Shown here piece after piece: positions 1 through 6,658 of a stretch of 37,629 bases of DNA (position 1 is its first letter; every line of letters starts with the position of its first letter). The notes under the pieces are model-generated. The model ran no database searches. It worked only from the letters and a program-made list of their open reading frames with translations, and was not told the DNA's origin. The position numbers and the translations under genes were made by a program. Origin of the DNA: Clostridium paridis (GTDB lineage Bacteria > Bacillota > Clostridia > Clostridiales > Clostridiaceae); contig NZ_JAESWA010000026.1 of NCBI RefSeq assembly GCF_016765615.1, positions 1 through 37,629 on the forward strand, read 5' to 3'.

Positions 1-74
1 AGGTTGATAGGTGAGGGGTGTAAGTGTGGTAACATATTTAGCTGACTCATACTAATAGATCGAGGGCTTGACCA
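1..74 (+). rRNA. 23S ribosomal RNA, 3' end (partial)
   Basis: The first ~74 bases match the conserved 3' end of bacterial 23S rRNA, finishing in the usual GGGCTTGACCA. The 5' part lies outside the window. The exact mature end is uncertain by a few bases. It belongs to the same operon as the 5S and tRNA-Lys that follow. Confidence 0.93.
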
Positions 75-270
75 AATAAAAACAACTGGATATTATGTGC
101 AATTTTGAAAGAACATATTAATACAATAATGTTTTTTCACATTAAAATTGATAGATTCGAGCAGTGCTAGGAGTCAAAGAGCGCGGAGCGGAACGTACTT
201 CAAGTTACGTGAGCACCAAAGGGATGCCGGCGACAACGCAATGCGAAGGATATAGAAATTTTAGAGGTAA
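75..270 (+). other. 23S-5S intergenic spacer with a GC-rich structured block
   Basis: The first half of this spacer is AT-rich. Positions 161-250 are markedly more GC-rich and rich in short inverted repeats. ACGTACTT (193-200) faces AAGTTACGT (202-210) almost without a loop, and GCAGTGC (161-167) can pair with GCAATGC (238-244) apart from one mismatch. No coding frame is apparent. Similar palindromic blocks occur, as far as I recall, in other clostridial rRNA spacers, so a role in rRNA processing or a dispersed repeat are both possible. This is inference. Confidence 0.5.
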
Positions 271-388
271 AATTGGTGATGATGATACAAAGGTAACACC
301 CCTTCCCATTTCGAACAGGACGGTTAAGCTTTGAGATGCCGATGGTACTGCACGGGAGACTGTGTGGGAGAGTAGGGAATCGCCAATT
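271..388 (+). rRNA. rrf: 5S ribosomal RNA
   Basis: This ~118-nt gene has the conserved clostridial 5S sequence: the GGTGATGATG start, the CCCATTTCGAACAGG loop region and GAGAGTAGG near the 3' end. The terminal AATTGG and CCAATT pair as helix I, which sets both ends. It lies between the 23S end and tRNA-Lys in the same transcript. Confidence 0.95.
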
Positions 389-393
389 TATAT

Positions 394-469
394 GGTTTAC
401 TAGCTCAGTCGGTAGAGCACATGACTTTTAATCATGGTGTCCGGGGTTCGATTCCCCGGTAAGCCACCA
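394..469 (+). tRNA. tRNA-Lys (anticodon TTT), rRNA-operon copy
   Basis: This 76-nt cloverleaf has acceptor arms GGTTTAC/GTAAGCC (one G-T pair), anticodon stem CATGA/TCATG and loop CTTTTAA, giving anticodon TTT at 427-429. It has a T-arm with GGTTCGATTCC, and CCA is encoded. It sits six bases after the 5S, so it is transcribed with the rRNA operon. From the end of its acceptor stem inward it is identical to the second tRNA-Lys at 7700; only the acceptor stems differ. Confidence 0.97.
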
Positions 470-500
470 AAATATTAAATATAATTTAGATTTGGAAAGC

Positions 501-537
501 AACGAGGTAATCCTATAGATATAGGTCCTCGTTTTTT
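501..537 (+). terminator. rRNA operon terminator
   Basis: AACGAGG (501-507) pairs with CCTCGTT (527-533), with an inner CCTAT/ATAGG stem, and is followed by a T-run. It closes the rRNA-tRNA transcript. Confidence 0.85.
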
Positions 538-580
538 GTATATTATTACATAATTATAGTATGAAATAAAAATATAATAA

Positions 581-609
581 TTGAATTTATATGAAAATAT
601 AATTAGAAT
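581..609 (+). promoter_or_regulatory. Predicted sigma-A promoter of the antiterminator gene
   Basis: TTGAAT (581-586), a 17-bp spacer and TAGAAT (604-609) lie about 35 bp upstream of the start codon. Each hexamer deviates from consensus, which suggests moderate constitutive expression. Confidence 0.5.
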
Positions 610-644
610 AAATATATAAGTATGAATGGATAGAGGGTGTAGAA

Positions 645-1511
645 ATGCAAAAGGCCTTGGAGCAAGATTGTAAAATTATAAAAGCCTTCAATAATAATAT
701 AGTTCTCGTGGAAGCAGGGGGTAGAGAAAAATTATTATTTGAAAAGGGGATCGGCTTTGGTAAAAGACCTGGAGATCAAATTACAAAAGGAACAGAAATA
801 GAAAAGATATTTGTAATAGAAGATAAGGACAATTTAAGAAATTTCAGAGAGTTAACTAATAATGTAGATAATGAATTTATTGGATTCTGCGAGGAATTGA
901 TATTCTATATATCAAAAGAGCTAGGAGAAGAATTGAGTGAAAACATTCACATAGCACTAACAGATCACTTATCTTTTGCTATTAAAAGGCTAAAAAACAA
1001 TGAAGAAATACAAAATCCATTCGTTGCAGAAGTAGAGACACTATACAAAAAGGAATTTAGTTTAGCACAAGATATTGCAGATAGGATACAAGAAAAACTG
1101 GGTGTTTATATTCCAGATGGAGAAGTAGGATTTATAGCACTTCATATACACTCTGCTAGAAAGAATGGTAAGCTTTCTAATACAATAAAATATAGTTTTA
1201 TTAGTAATACAATAATTGAATATGTTGAGGATGCATTAGAAGTTGAAATAGATAGAAAGTCATTAGATTATGCTAGATTTTTAACTCATTTAAGATTTGC
1301 AATAGAAAGAATAACCACAAACAGTCCTATTGCAAACGACTTAATACAAGAAATTAAGAAAAAGTATCGAAAGTCATATAAAATAGCTCAGAATGTAGCC
1401 GTGATATTAGAAGATAATTTAGAAGATGTTAAGGTTGTGGAAGATGAAGTAGCTTACTTAGCTATGCATATTGAGAGATTTAGAGTTTCGCTAAAAAAGG
1501 TTAAAATATAA
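645..1511 (+). CDS. glcT: BglG/LicT/GlcT-family transcriptional antiterminator
   Basis: A 288-aa RNA-binding antiterminator. Residues ~7-60 form the CAT RNA-binding domain, which binds a RAT hairpin in a leader RNA and blocks the overlapping terminator. PRD1 spans ~70-175 and PRD2 ~180-285. The histidines expected to be phosphorylated by the PTS are visible: H108 (TDH), H167/H169 (HIH), H215 (THL) and H275 (MHI), with spacing close to LicT. The ribosome binding site is GAGGGTG just before ATG. The next two genes are a IIA-Glc protein and an IICB permease, and both have RAT-like leaders, so these are the natural targets. The family is certain. The GlcT rather than LicT/SacY assignment is inferred from context and from the RAT sequence. 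Confidence 0.9.
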   Translation: MQKALEQDCKIIKAFNNNIVLVEAGGREKLLFEKGIGFGKRPGDQITKGTEIEKIFVIEDKDNLRNFRELTNNVDNEFIGFCEELIFYISKELGEELSENIHIALTDHLSFAIKRLKNNEEIQNPFVAEVETLYKKEFSLAQDIADRIQEKLGVYIPDGEVGFIALHIHSARKNGKLSNTIKYSFISNTIIEYVEDALEVEIDRKSLDYARFLTHLRFAIERITTNSPIANDLIQEIKKKYRKSYKIAQNVAVILEDNLEDVKVVEDEVAYLAMHIERFRVSLKKVKI

Positions 1512-1512
1512 A

Positions 1513-1537
1513 GGGTGCTAATATAGCACCCTTTTTT
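1513..1537 (+). terminator. Terminator of the antiterminator gene
   Basis: GGGTGCTA (1513-1520) and TAGCACCC (1524-1531) form a perfect 8-bp stem with a 3-base loop and a T-run to 1537. It lies between converging genes and may also work on the minus strand. Confidence 0.85.
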
Positions 1538-1541
1538 ATTA

Positions 1542-2018
1542 TTACTTTTTATAAGTTATAACTGTATCTTTACCAGCATGAACATCTTCACCAATCACAG
1601 CATTTAAGTTTTTTAAGTTATCTGGGTTAGTAATTAAAACTGGAGTAATTAAAGATAGACCTTTTGATTTTATAAAATCTCTATCTATTTTTAAGATAGG
1701 TGTTCCAGCCTTTATTTTAGAACCTTGCTCAGCTAAAGCTTCAAACCCTTCACCTTCTAGGGATACAGTTTCTAAACCAACATGTATTAAAAGCTCCGTA
1801 CCATCTGAAAGAGTCATAGCAAAAGCATGCTTTGTTTTAAAAAGTAATGTAAGTTCTCCATCAGCAGGAGCTACGATTAAATCTCCAGTAGTATCAATAG
1901 CTACTCCGTCACCAGCCATTTTTTGAGCGAATACCTCATCAGGTACTTGAGATAAGTCAATTGTTTTACCAGATACTGGAGCTATAATTTTAACTTCTTT
2001 GCTAAATAATCCAAACAT
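1542..2018 (-). CDS. crr: PTS glucose-type IIA component (IIA-Glc)
   Basis: A 158-aa single-domain cytoplasmic IIA protein that accepts phosphate from HPr and passes it to a IIB domain. The active-site His is H79 in the motif LLIHVGLETV, with the auxiliary H64 fifteen residues earlier, the same spacing as H75/H90 of E. coli IIA-Glc. The divergent IICB permease at 2433 lacks a IIA domain, so this protein is its likely partner. The gene has its own consensus promoter and a RAT/terminator leader, implying control by the adjacent antiterminator. The ribosome binding site is weak (TAGGT), and a hairpin lies eight bases upstream of the start codon. The name crr is by homology; the phosphate may also be shared with other sugar permeases. 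Confidence 0.92.
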   Translation of the reverse strand: MFGLFSKEVKIIAPVSGKTIDLSQVPDEVFAQKMAGDGVAIDTTGDLIVAPADGELTLLFKTKHAFAMTLSDGTELLIHVGLETVSLEGEGFEALAEQGSKIKAGTPILKIDRDFIKSKGLSLITPVLITNPDNLKNLNAVIGEDVHAGKDTVITYKK

Positions 2019-2025
2019 AGTAATA

Positions 2026-2048
2026 CCTAATTATAATAAATAATTAGG
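2026..2048 (-). promoter_or_regulatory. Hairpin next to the IIA start codon
   Basis: CCTAATTA (2026-2033) and TAATTAGG (2041-2048) form a perfect 8-bp stem with a 7-base loop in the untranslated region, 8 bases from the ATG. It includes the TAGG that would serve as Shine-Dalgarno sequence, so it could lower translation. The function is inferred. Confidence 0.4.
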
Positions 2049-2098
2049 ATAGTTCACTTCCTTCCTAAAAATAAATTCACTAAATTGTTTTCATGGTA

Positions 2099-2134
2099 TT
2101 AAAAAAGGCATAAGTTTATATTAAACTTATGCCT
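2099..2134 (-). terminator. Leader terminator of the IIA gene
   Basis: AGGCATAAGTTTA (2106-2118) and TAAACTTATGCCT (2122-2134) form a 13-bp stem, followed on the minus strand by six Ts. It lies between promoter and gene, and its promoter-proximal arm is shared with the RAT sequence at 2126-2150, so it is a regulated attenuator. Confidence 0.85.
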
Positions 2135-2150
2135 GATAAACAGTAACACG
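2126..2150 (-). promoter_or_regulatory. RAT antiterminator site, IIA leader
   Basis: Read on the minus strand this is GTGTTACTG, five bases, then CAGGCATAAG. It fits the RAT pattern bound by BglG/SacY-family proteins and resembles the GlcT site as I remember it. It overlaps the 5' arm of the terminator, so the two structures exclude each other. It starts within a few bases of the predicted transcription start. Confidence 0.8.
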
Positions 2151-2159
2151 TTTAATTAA

Positions 2160-2188
2160 ATTATAACGTCACAGATATTTGTTGTCAA
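2160..2188 (-). promoter_or_regulatory. Consensus sigma-A promoter of the IIA gene
   Basis: On the minus strand TTGACA (2188-2183), exactly 17 bp and TATAAT (2165-2160): a perfect consensus promoter. Such strength is typical of genes whose control comes downstream, at the leader terminator. Confidence 0.88.
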
Positions 2189-2239
2189 TAACTTAGGGGG
2201 ATAAATAATAAGTTCTTAAGATTTTAAAAAATTTTTCAC

Positions 2240-2253
2240 TGAAACCGTTGACA
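2240..2253 (+). promoter_or_regulatory. CcpA cre box overlapping the permease -35
   Basis: These 14 bases (TGAAACCGTTGACA) match every fixed position of the cre consensus TGWNANCGNTNWCA. The last six bases are the -35 hexamer, so CcpA binding should block RNA polymerase. This implies carbon catabolite repression of the permease in addition to antitermination. Confidence 0.7.
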
Positions 2254-2276
2254 AGTAAAATAGGTTGGTATATACT
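2248..2276 (+). promoter_or_regulatory. Sigma-A promoter of the IICB permease
   Basis: TTGACA (2248-2253), 17 bp and TATACT (2271-2276). Transcription should start near 2283, giving a ~150-base leader that contains the RAT and terminator. Confidence 0.85.
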
Positions 2277-2308
2277 GAATTTGTAATTAAAGATATTAAT
2301 CGATACAG

Positions 2309-2333
2309 CGTGTAACTATTTAGGGCATTAGCT
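2309..2333 (+). promoter_or_regulatory. RAT-like site, permease leader
   Basis: CGTGTAACT, a short loop and GGGCATTAG align with the RAT in the IIA leader (GTGTTACTG/CAGGCATAAG) with several substitutions. The 3' end overlaps the first arm of the terminator at 2330, the arrangement needed for antitermination. It is more degenerate than the IIA copy. Confidence 0.65.
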
Positions 2334-2371
2334 GGAAAGAATGTATTATGTATATTCTTTTCAGCTTTTTT
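2330..2371 (+). terminator. Leader terminator of the IICB permease
   Basis: A 13-bp stem (one G-T pair) forms between 2330-2342 and 2354-2366, followed by a T-run. It precedes the gene by ~60 bases and so is an attenuator, not the end of a transcript. An 8-bp complementary pair, CGATACAG (2301-2308) and CTGTATCG (2398-2405), could enclose the RAT and terminator. Confidence 0.85.
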
Positions 2372-2432
2372 ATTTGCAATTATTCATTGATAACCATCTG
2401 TATCGAAAAAAATTTATTAGGAGGTTTTCAAA

Positions 2433-3881
2433 ATGTCAAAAGGAAACAACAGAGTTCTTGCTTACCTTCAAAGAATAGGTAAGTCATTAATGACACCAGT
2501 AGCAGTAATGCCTGCAGCAGCACTTATGTTAAGACTAGGTCAAAATGACGTTTGGGCTTGGACAGGAAATCAATACTTAATGGAAAAAGGAATTCCATGG
2601 ATGGCAGCAGCAGGAAATGCTGTATTTGGTCACTTAGCATTACTATTTGCTATAGGTATAGCAGTAGGATTAGCTGAAGAAAATAATGGAGTTGCAGCTT
2701 TATCATCAGCAGTTGGTTATTTTGTAATTACAGAAGTTGCTGCTACTTTCAATAAAGATATTAATATGGGAGTATTAGCCGGTATTATAGTTGGTATTGT
2801 TGCAGGTGAATTATACAATAAGTATAAAGATATTAAAGTACCACAATTCCTTGGATTCTTTGGTGGTAAGAGATTTGTACCAATCGTTACTTCACTTGTA
2901 TGTTTAATTCTTGGTGTGTTAGCAGGATATGGATGGATAAGAATTCAATGGGGATTAGATACATTCGGTAATGCAGTTGCTAACTCAGGTTCAGTAGGAA
3001 CATTCGGATTCGGTTTATTAAACAGATTATTAATTCCATTTGGATTACATCACGTAATGAATTCAATATTCTGGTTCCAATTTGGAACATTCACAAATGC
3101 AGCTGGAGAAATCGTAAGAGGAGACTTAACAAGATACTTCGCAGGAGATCCAAACTCTGGTCAATTTATGACTGGTTTCTTCCCAATAATGATGTTTGGT
3201 TTACCAGCAGCTTGCTTAGCTATGATTACAGCAGCTAAGAAAGAAAGAAGAAAAGAAGTTACTGGTATGTTATTAGGATTAGCATTTACTTCATTCTTAA
3301 CTGGTATTACAGAACCAATAGAATTCTCATTTATGTTTATAGCACCAGTTCTATACGGAATACATGCAGTGTTAACTGGTGTAGCAGGAGCAGTAACATA
3401 TGCTCTTAACATGAAAATAGGATTTGGTTTCTCAGCAGGATTTATCGATTATGCATTAAACTTCAATAAGCCAAATACAAGCAATCCATTAGGATTAGCA
3501 TTAGTTGGATTAGTATTTGCTGCAATTTACTACTTTGTATTCTTATTCTTCATTAAGAAGTTTGATATTAAGACTCCAGGTAGAGAAGATGAAGATGCTG
3601 AAGATGTAGAAGTTAGAAGTTCATCAAAAGGTTCATCAGATTTAGCAGTTAAAGCTCAAGGAATACTTGATGCTATAGGCGGAAAAGGAAACGTTGAAAC
3701 TATAGATGCATGTGTAACTAGAATCAGATTATCAGTAGCTGATGGAAGTAAGATTAATGAAAAAGAACTTAAGAAATTAGGTGCTTCAGGAATTATGAAA
3801 ATGGGCGAAGGAAACTACCAAATAGTAGTTGGAACTTTAGCTGATCCAATAGTTTCACACATGAAAAAATTAATGAAATAA
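2433..3881 (+). CDS. PTS IICB permease, glucose/N-acetylglucosamine family
   Basis: A 482-aa membrane permease that imports and phosphorylates a hexose. Residues ~1-380 are the IIC membrane domain, with the signature GITEPIEF and the motif FGLHHVMNSIFWFQFG; ~400-482 form the IIB domain with phospho-cysteine C427 in DACVTRIR. There is no IIA domain; the divergent IIA-Glc gene supplies it. The ribosome binding site AGGAGG (2419-2424) is strong. Several stretches (NSIFWFQFG, GFFPIMMFGLPAACLAM, KTPGRED) resemble N-acetylglucosamine permeases (NagE/NagP) at least as much as PtsG, whereas the regulator and RAT sites look GlcT-like, so substrate specificity cannot be fixed from sequence. I leave the symbol open (ptsG or nagE). 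Confidence 0.9.
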   Translation: MSKGNNRVLAYLQRIGKSLMTPVAVMPAAALMLRLGQNDVWAWTGNQYLMEKGIPWMAAAGNAVFGHLALLFAIGIAVGLAEENNGVAALSSAVGYFVITEVAATFNKDINMGVLAGIIVGIVAGELYNKYKDIKVPQFLGFFGGKRFVPIVTSLVCLILGVLAGYGWIRIQWGLDTFGNAVANSGSVGTFGFGLLNRLLIPFGLHHVMNSIFWFQFGTFTNAAGEIVRGDLTRYFAGDPNSGQFMTGFFPIMMFGLPAACLAMITAAKKERRKEVTGMLLGLAFTSFLTGITEPIEFSFMFIAPVLYGIHAVLTGVAGAVTYALNMKIGFGFSAGFIDYALNFNKPNTSNPLGLALVGLVFAAIYYFVFLFFIKKFDIKTPGREDEDAEDVEVRSSSKGSSDLAVKAQGILDAIGGKGNVETIDACVTRIRLSVADGSKINEKELKKLGASGIMKMGEGNYQIVVGTLADPIVSHMKKLMK

Positions 3882-3889
3882 AATATAAG

Positions 3890-3916
3890 AGGTTAGGAGA
3901 AATCCTAACCTTTTTT
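3890..3916 (+). terminator. Permease terminator
   Basis: GGTTAGGA (3891-3898) and TCCTAACC (3903-3910) form a stem with a GAAA loop and six Ts. It may serve weakly for asnB on the other strand, whose stop lies at 3915. Confidence 0.87.
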
Positions 3917-5756
3917 ATTTAACTAGCTGTATATTATATAGATCTAACCATAAGTTTAGTTGAATTAAATAAGCTATAAATTGTGGGCCCATCATTAACT
4001 GTCCATACCAAGGAATCTTATAGGAAGTTCCTTTGGTGTCAACTATCTCTTGAATTTTCTTCTTATCAATAATATTTAGTAATGGAGAAGATGGTGTGTT
4101 TAGTATCCTATTCATTTCCTTACACACTTCTTCAGTGTAAATAGGATGATAGGTCTTTGGATAAGGACTCTTTTTTCTCTCAACAATTTCATCCGGAAGT
4201 ATTCCTTTTAAAGATTCTCTAAGAAGTCCTTTCTCTCGTCCATTGAGGAATTTTATATTAGAAGGTAAGTTAAAGGCATACTGAACTAATCTAATATCTG
4301 CAAAAGGAACTCTAACTTCTAGGGAATTTGACATACTCATTCTATCTTTTCGGTTTAATAGATTTACCATAAACCACTTAACATTTAAATAGAATAACTC
4401 CCTCATTCTATAATCTAAAGAACTTTCACCATCTAAATGAGATACTCTCGAAATAGAATCATTATAGTTAGCATCTACAACTTCCTGAAGTTTTAAATGC
4501 TTAAGAGAAGGATTTAAAATATCTATTTTGCTTGAAGTAGATCTTGCCCAAGGGAAGGTAGTGGCATTCATCATATCTTTATTTGTAAACCATGGGTATC
4601 CACCTAAGATTTCATCAGCACATTCACCAGATAAACCAATTACAAAATCCTCCCGAATTTCTTTACAAGCCAAGAGGAGAGATGAATCTATATCTGCCAT
4701 ACCAGGTAGATCTCTAGCAATTAAGGCATCTTTCAAGTTTGTAACTAAATCTAGATTGTTTAACAATATTGTGTGATGACTACTATCTATGTTTTTTGAC
4801 ATAAATAGCGCCCATTCTTCATCAGGGGTTGGCTGGAAAAGTGATGATTTAAAGTAGGTTTCATTTTCTTCAAAGTTAATTGAGTAAGTAGTTAGTTTTT
4901 TCCCTTTTGCTTTAAATTCTTTTGATGCAATAGCGGATATTACTGAAGAATCTAAGCCACCTGATAAAAAAGTTGATAGTGGAACATCACCAACCAATTG
5001 TCTTGTAATAGCATCAGTTAAAAGTGCTTTTAAGTGTTCTTTGGCATCATCTTGAGTTTCATTAAAATCTTCTGCAGTGAGTTTCCAATATTCTTTTAGA
5101 TAATATCCGTTTGGTGAAAAGTTCAAAAAGAATCCAGGGGGAATTTCTTTAATATCTTTAAAAATTGCACTTCCTGGTGCAGTAGCAGGACCTAAAGCAA
5201 GAAGTTCAGTTAGCCCATCTTCATCTACTTGTGAAGTTATATAAGGGTGAGCAAGTAAAGTTTTTATTTCAGAACCAAATATTAAAGAAGATCCTTTAAT
5301 TGAGTAAAATAAAGGTTTAACCCCTAGTGGGTCCCTAACTAAGAAAATATTATGAGAATTTTTGTCGTAGATGCAAAAAGAAAAGATTCCATTTAATTTA
5401 TCTACACAATTAATTCCCCAATGAATATATGAGGTTAATAATACTTCAGTATCAGAATAAGAGTTAAATGTATGTCCATAGGAAAGGAGTTCTTTTCTTA
5501 AGTCTTCAGTATTATAAAGCTCTCCATTATAAACTAAAACGTAAGTATTAGAATTGAGATGCTTTATCATAGGTTGTTTTCCACCTTCTGGGTCAACAAC
5601 TATAAGACGTCTGTGTCCAAGGAGAACATTATTGTTTGAGAAAAAGCCTTCACTATCAGGACCTCTCAGTTTAAGAGTTTCATTCATTGATTCTATAACA
5701 TTATAGAAAGGGAGTAAATCCTTAGAAAAATCAATCCATCCTGAAATTCCGCACAT
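3915..5756 (-). CDS. asnB: Asparagine synthase (glutamine-hydrolysing)
   Basis: A 613-aa cytoplasmic enzyme making asparagine from aspartate, glutamine and ATP. The N-terminal class II glutamine amidotransferase domain begins MCGISGW, so C2 becomes the N-terminal nucleophile after Met removal; R49 (GHRRL), the N78-G79-E80 motif and D102 (SDTE) are the expected glutamine-site residues. The C-terminal synthetase domain has the ATP-pyrophosphatase loop SGGLDS at 265-270. Length is normal for bacterial AsnB. The ribosome binding site is GAGAGG. The gene stands alone between a converging PTS permease and the Rrf2 gene. No clear promoter or operator was found in its 130-bp upstream region. Confidence 0.93.
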   Translation of the reverse strand: MCGISGWIDFSKDLLPFYNVIESMNETLKLRGPDSEGFFSNNNVLLGHRRLIVVDPEGGKQPMIKHLNSNTYVLVYNGELYNTEDLRKELLSYGHTFNSYSDTEVLLTSYIHWGINCVDKLNGIFSFCIYDKNSHNIFLVRDPLGVKPLFYSIKGSSLIFGSEIKTLLAHPYITSQVDEDGLTELLALGPATAPGSAIFKDIKEIPPGFFLNFSPNGYYLKEYWKLTAEDFNETQDDAKEHLKALLTDAITRQLVGDVPLSTFLSGGLDSSVISAIASKEFKAKGKKLTTYSINFEENETYFKSSLFQPTPDEEWALFMSKNIDSSHHTILLNNLDLVTNLKDALIARDLPGMADIDSSLLLACKEIREDFVIGLSGECADEILGGYPWFTNKDMMNATTFPWARSTSSKIDILNPSLKHLKLQEVVDANYNDSISRVSHLDGESSLDYRMRELFYLNVKWFMVNLLNRKDRMSMSNSLEVRVPFADIRLVQYAFNLPSNIKFLNGREKGLLRESLKGILPDEIVERKKSPYPKTYHPIYTEEVCKEMNRILNTPSSPLLNIIDKKKIQEIVDTKGTSYKIPWYGQLMMGPQFIAYLIQLNLWLDLYNIQLVK

Positions 5757-5861
5757 AGTAATACCTCTCTAAAATATATAATAATTAATTTATAGGTTAT
5801 ACTATGAAATATAAAAACAGATAGTTACAATATGGGACTTAAGTTCGACATAAAATAAAGA

Positions 5862-5890
5862 AGGTTTTATAAGAATAACTTATAAAACCT
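5862..5890 (-). terminator. Terminator of the Rrf2 regulator gene
   Basis: A perfect 12-bp stem forms between 5862-5873 and 5879-5890 with a 5-base loop, followed on the minus strand by a T-rich tail. The distal arm overlaps the stop codon. It separates the Rrf2 gene from asnB. Confidence 0.8.
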
Positions 5891-6326
5891 AAATACAGAA
5901 ATCTGGCTCGATTTTTGATTTATACTCTTCAACTAAATCTTCAAGTGATATGTTATCAACCACACTTTCAACAGCTTCTTTCATTTTTTTCCATATGCCA
6001 ATGGTAACACAGGTTGAAGCACGATCACAGTTTGGATTATCAGTAGCTGCGCAATCAACAGGGTACAATGGACCCTCTAATACTCTTAAGAGCATTCCGA
6101 TTGTGATTTTTGAAGGTTCAAGAGCTAACATATATCCACCTTGAGAACCTCTAACACTTCTAACATACCCAGATTTATTTAGTGGAGTTATTATTTGTTC
6201 AAGATATTTTTCGGAAATTTCTTGACGGGATGCTATATCTTTTAATGGTACTAATTGCTGATTATAGTGTATAGCCAAATCCAACATTAGTTGAATACCG
6301 TATCTTCCTTTGGTTGAAATTTTCAT
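5889..6326 (-). CDS. Rrf2-family transcriptional regulator (IscR/CymR-like)
   Basis: A 145-aa winged-helix DNA-binding protein starting MKISTKGRYG, the classic Rrf2 start. I chose the ATG at 6326 because TAGGTG lies six bases upstream; a GTG three codons earlier falls inside that ribosome binding site. The recognition region is EISEKYLEQI and the wing RGSQGGY. Three cysteines, C92, C100 and C106, sit in the C-terminal half in a C-x7-C-x5-C pattern, close to the iron-sulfur ligands of IscR, while the rest (EGP-PV, LEDL) resembles CymR. It may thus sense Fe-S status. No isc or cysteine-metabolism genes are adjacent, so targets are unknown. An inverted repeat at its promoter suggests autoregulation. 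Confidence 0.88.
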   Translation of the reverse strand: MKISTKGRYGIQLMLDLAIHYNQQLVPLKDIASRQEISEKYLEQIITPLNKSGYVRSVRGSQGGYMLALEPSKITIGMLLRVLEGPLYPVDCAATDNPNCDRASTCVTIGIWKKMKEAVESVVDNISLEDLVEEYKSKIEPDFCI

Positions 6327-6356
6327 AAAGTACACCTACTTTTTAATATAAATTTT

Positions 6357-6398
6357 CTAGTATACAAATATTATAAAACATATAGGGATACTAGGCAA
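6357..6398 (-). promoter_or_regulatory. Rrf2 gene promoter with flanking inverted repeat
   Basis: On the minus strand TTGCCT (6398-6393), 17 bp and TATAAT (6375-6370). CTAGTAT (6357-6363) and ATACTAG (6388-6394) form an inverted repeat flanking the -10 and touching the -35. This could be an operator, perhaps for the regulator itself. Confidence 0.6.
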
Positions 6399-6562
6399 TC
6401 TCTAAAAATGTCATTAATTCTATAATTTTCATTGTATGAAAGTTTTAACTGATATTTTTATTATTCATTAGTATATTATAACCCAAATTAAAGGAATTTC
6501 AATAATTTATTTAATTTGTATTGAATCCATATTTTAGATAATAAGAAGATTTGAATGATAAA

Positions 6563-6591
6563 TTGTTACAGGTCAATTAATGATATATACT
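6563..6591 (+). promoter_or_regulatory. Predicted promoter of the lactate dehydrogenase-like gene
   Basis: TTGTTA (6563-6568), 17 bp and TATACT (6586-6591). The rest of the 332-bp gap upstream (6327-6658) holds only the Rrf2 promoter region and AT-rich DNA; I see no gene in it. Confidence 0.55.
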
Positions 6592-6658
6592 AATTATAAT
6601 ATATAAGAAAGCAATAGTAAAATTGCTTATATAATGTAGTTTTTTAGGAGGGAAAATA

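Noticed and set aside
3161-3412. Antisense frames inside genes (also in asnB, ldh, AEC, glnA, gltB, ABC, PPDK regulator and patatin genes)
   Set aside because: They are shadows of well-supported genes on the other strand, without ribosome binding sites or recognisable motifs.
6563-6580. Rex operator at the ldh promoter
   Set aside because: Only a TTGTTA half-site is present; the second half of TTGTTAA-N4-TTAACAA is missing.
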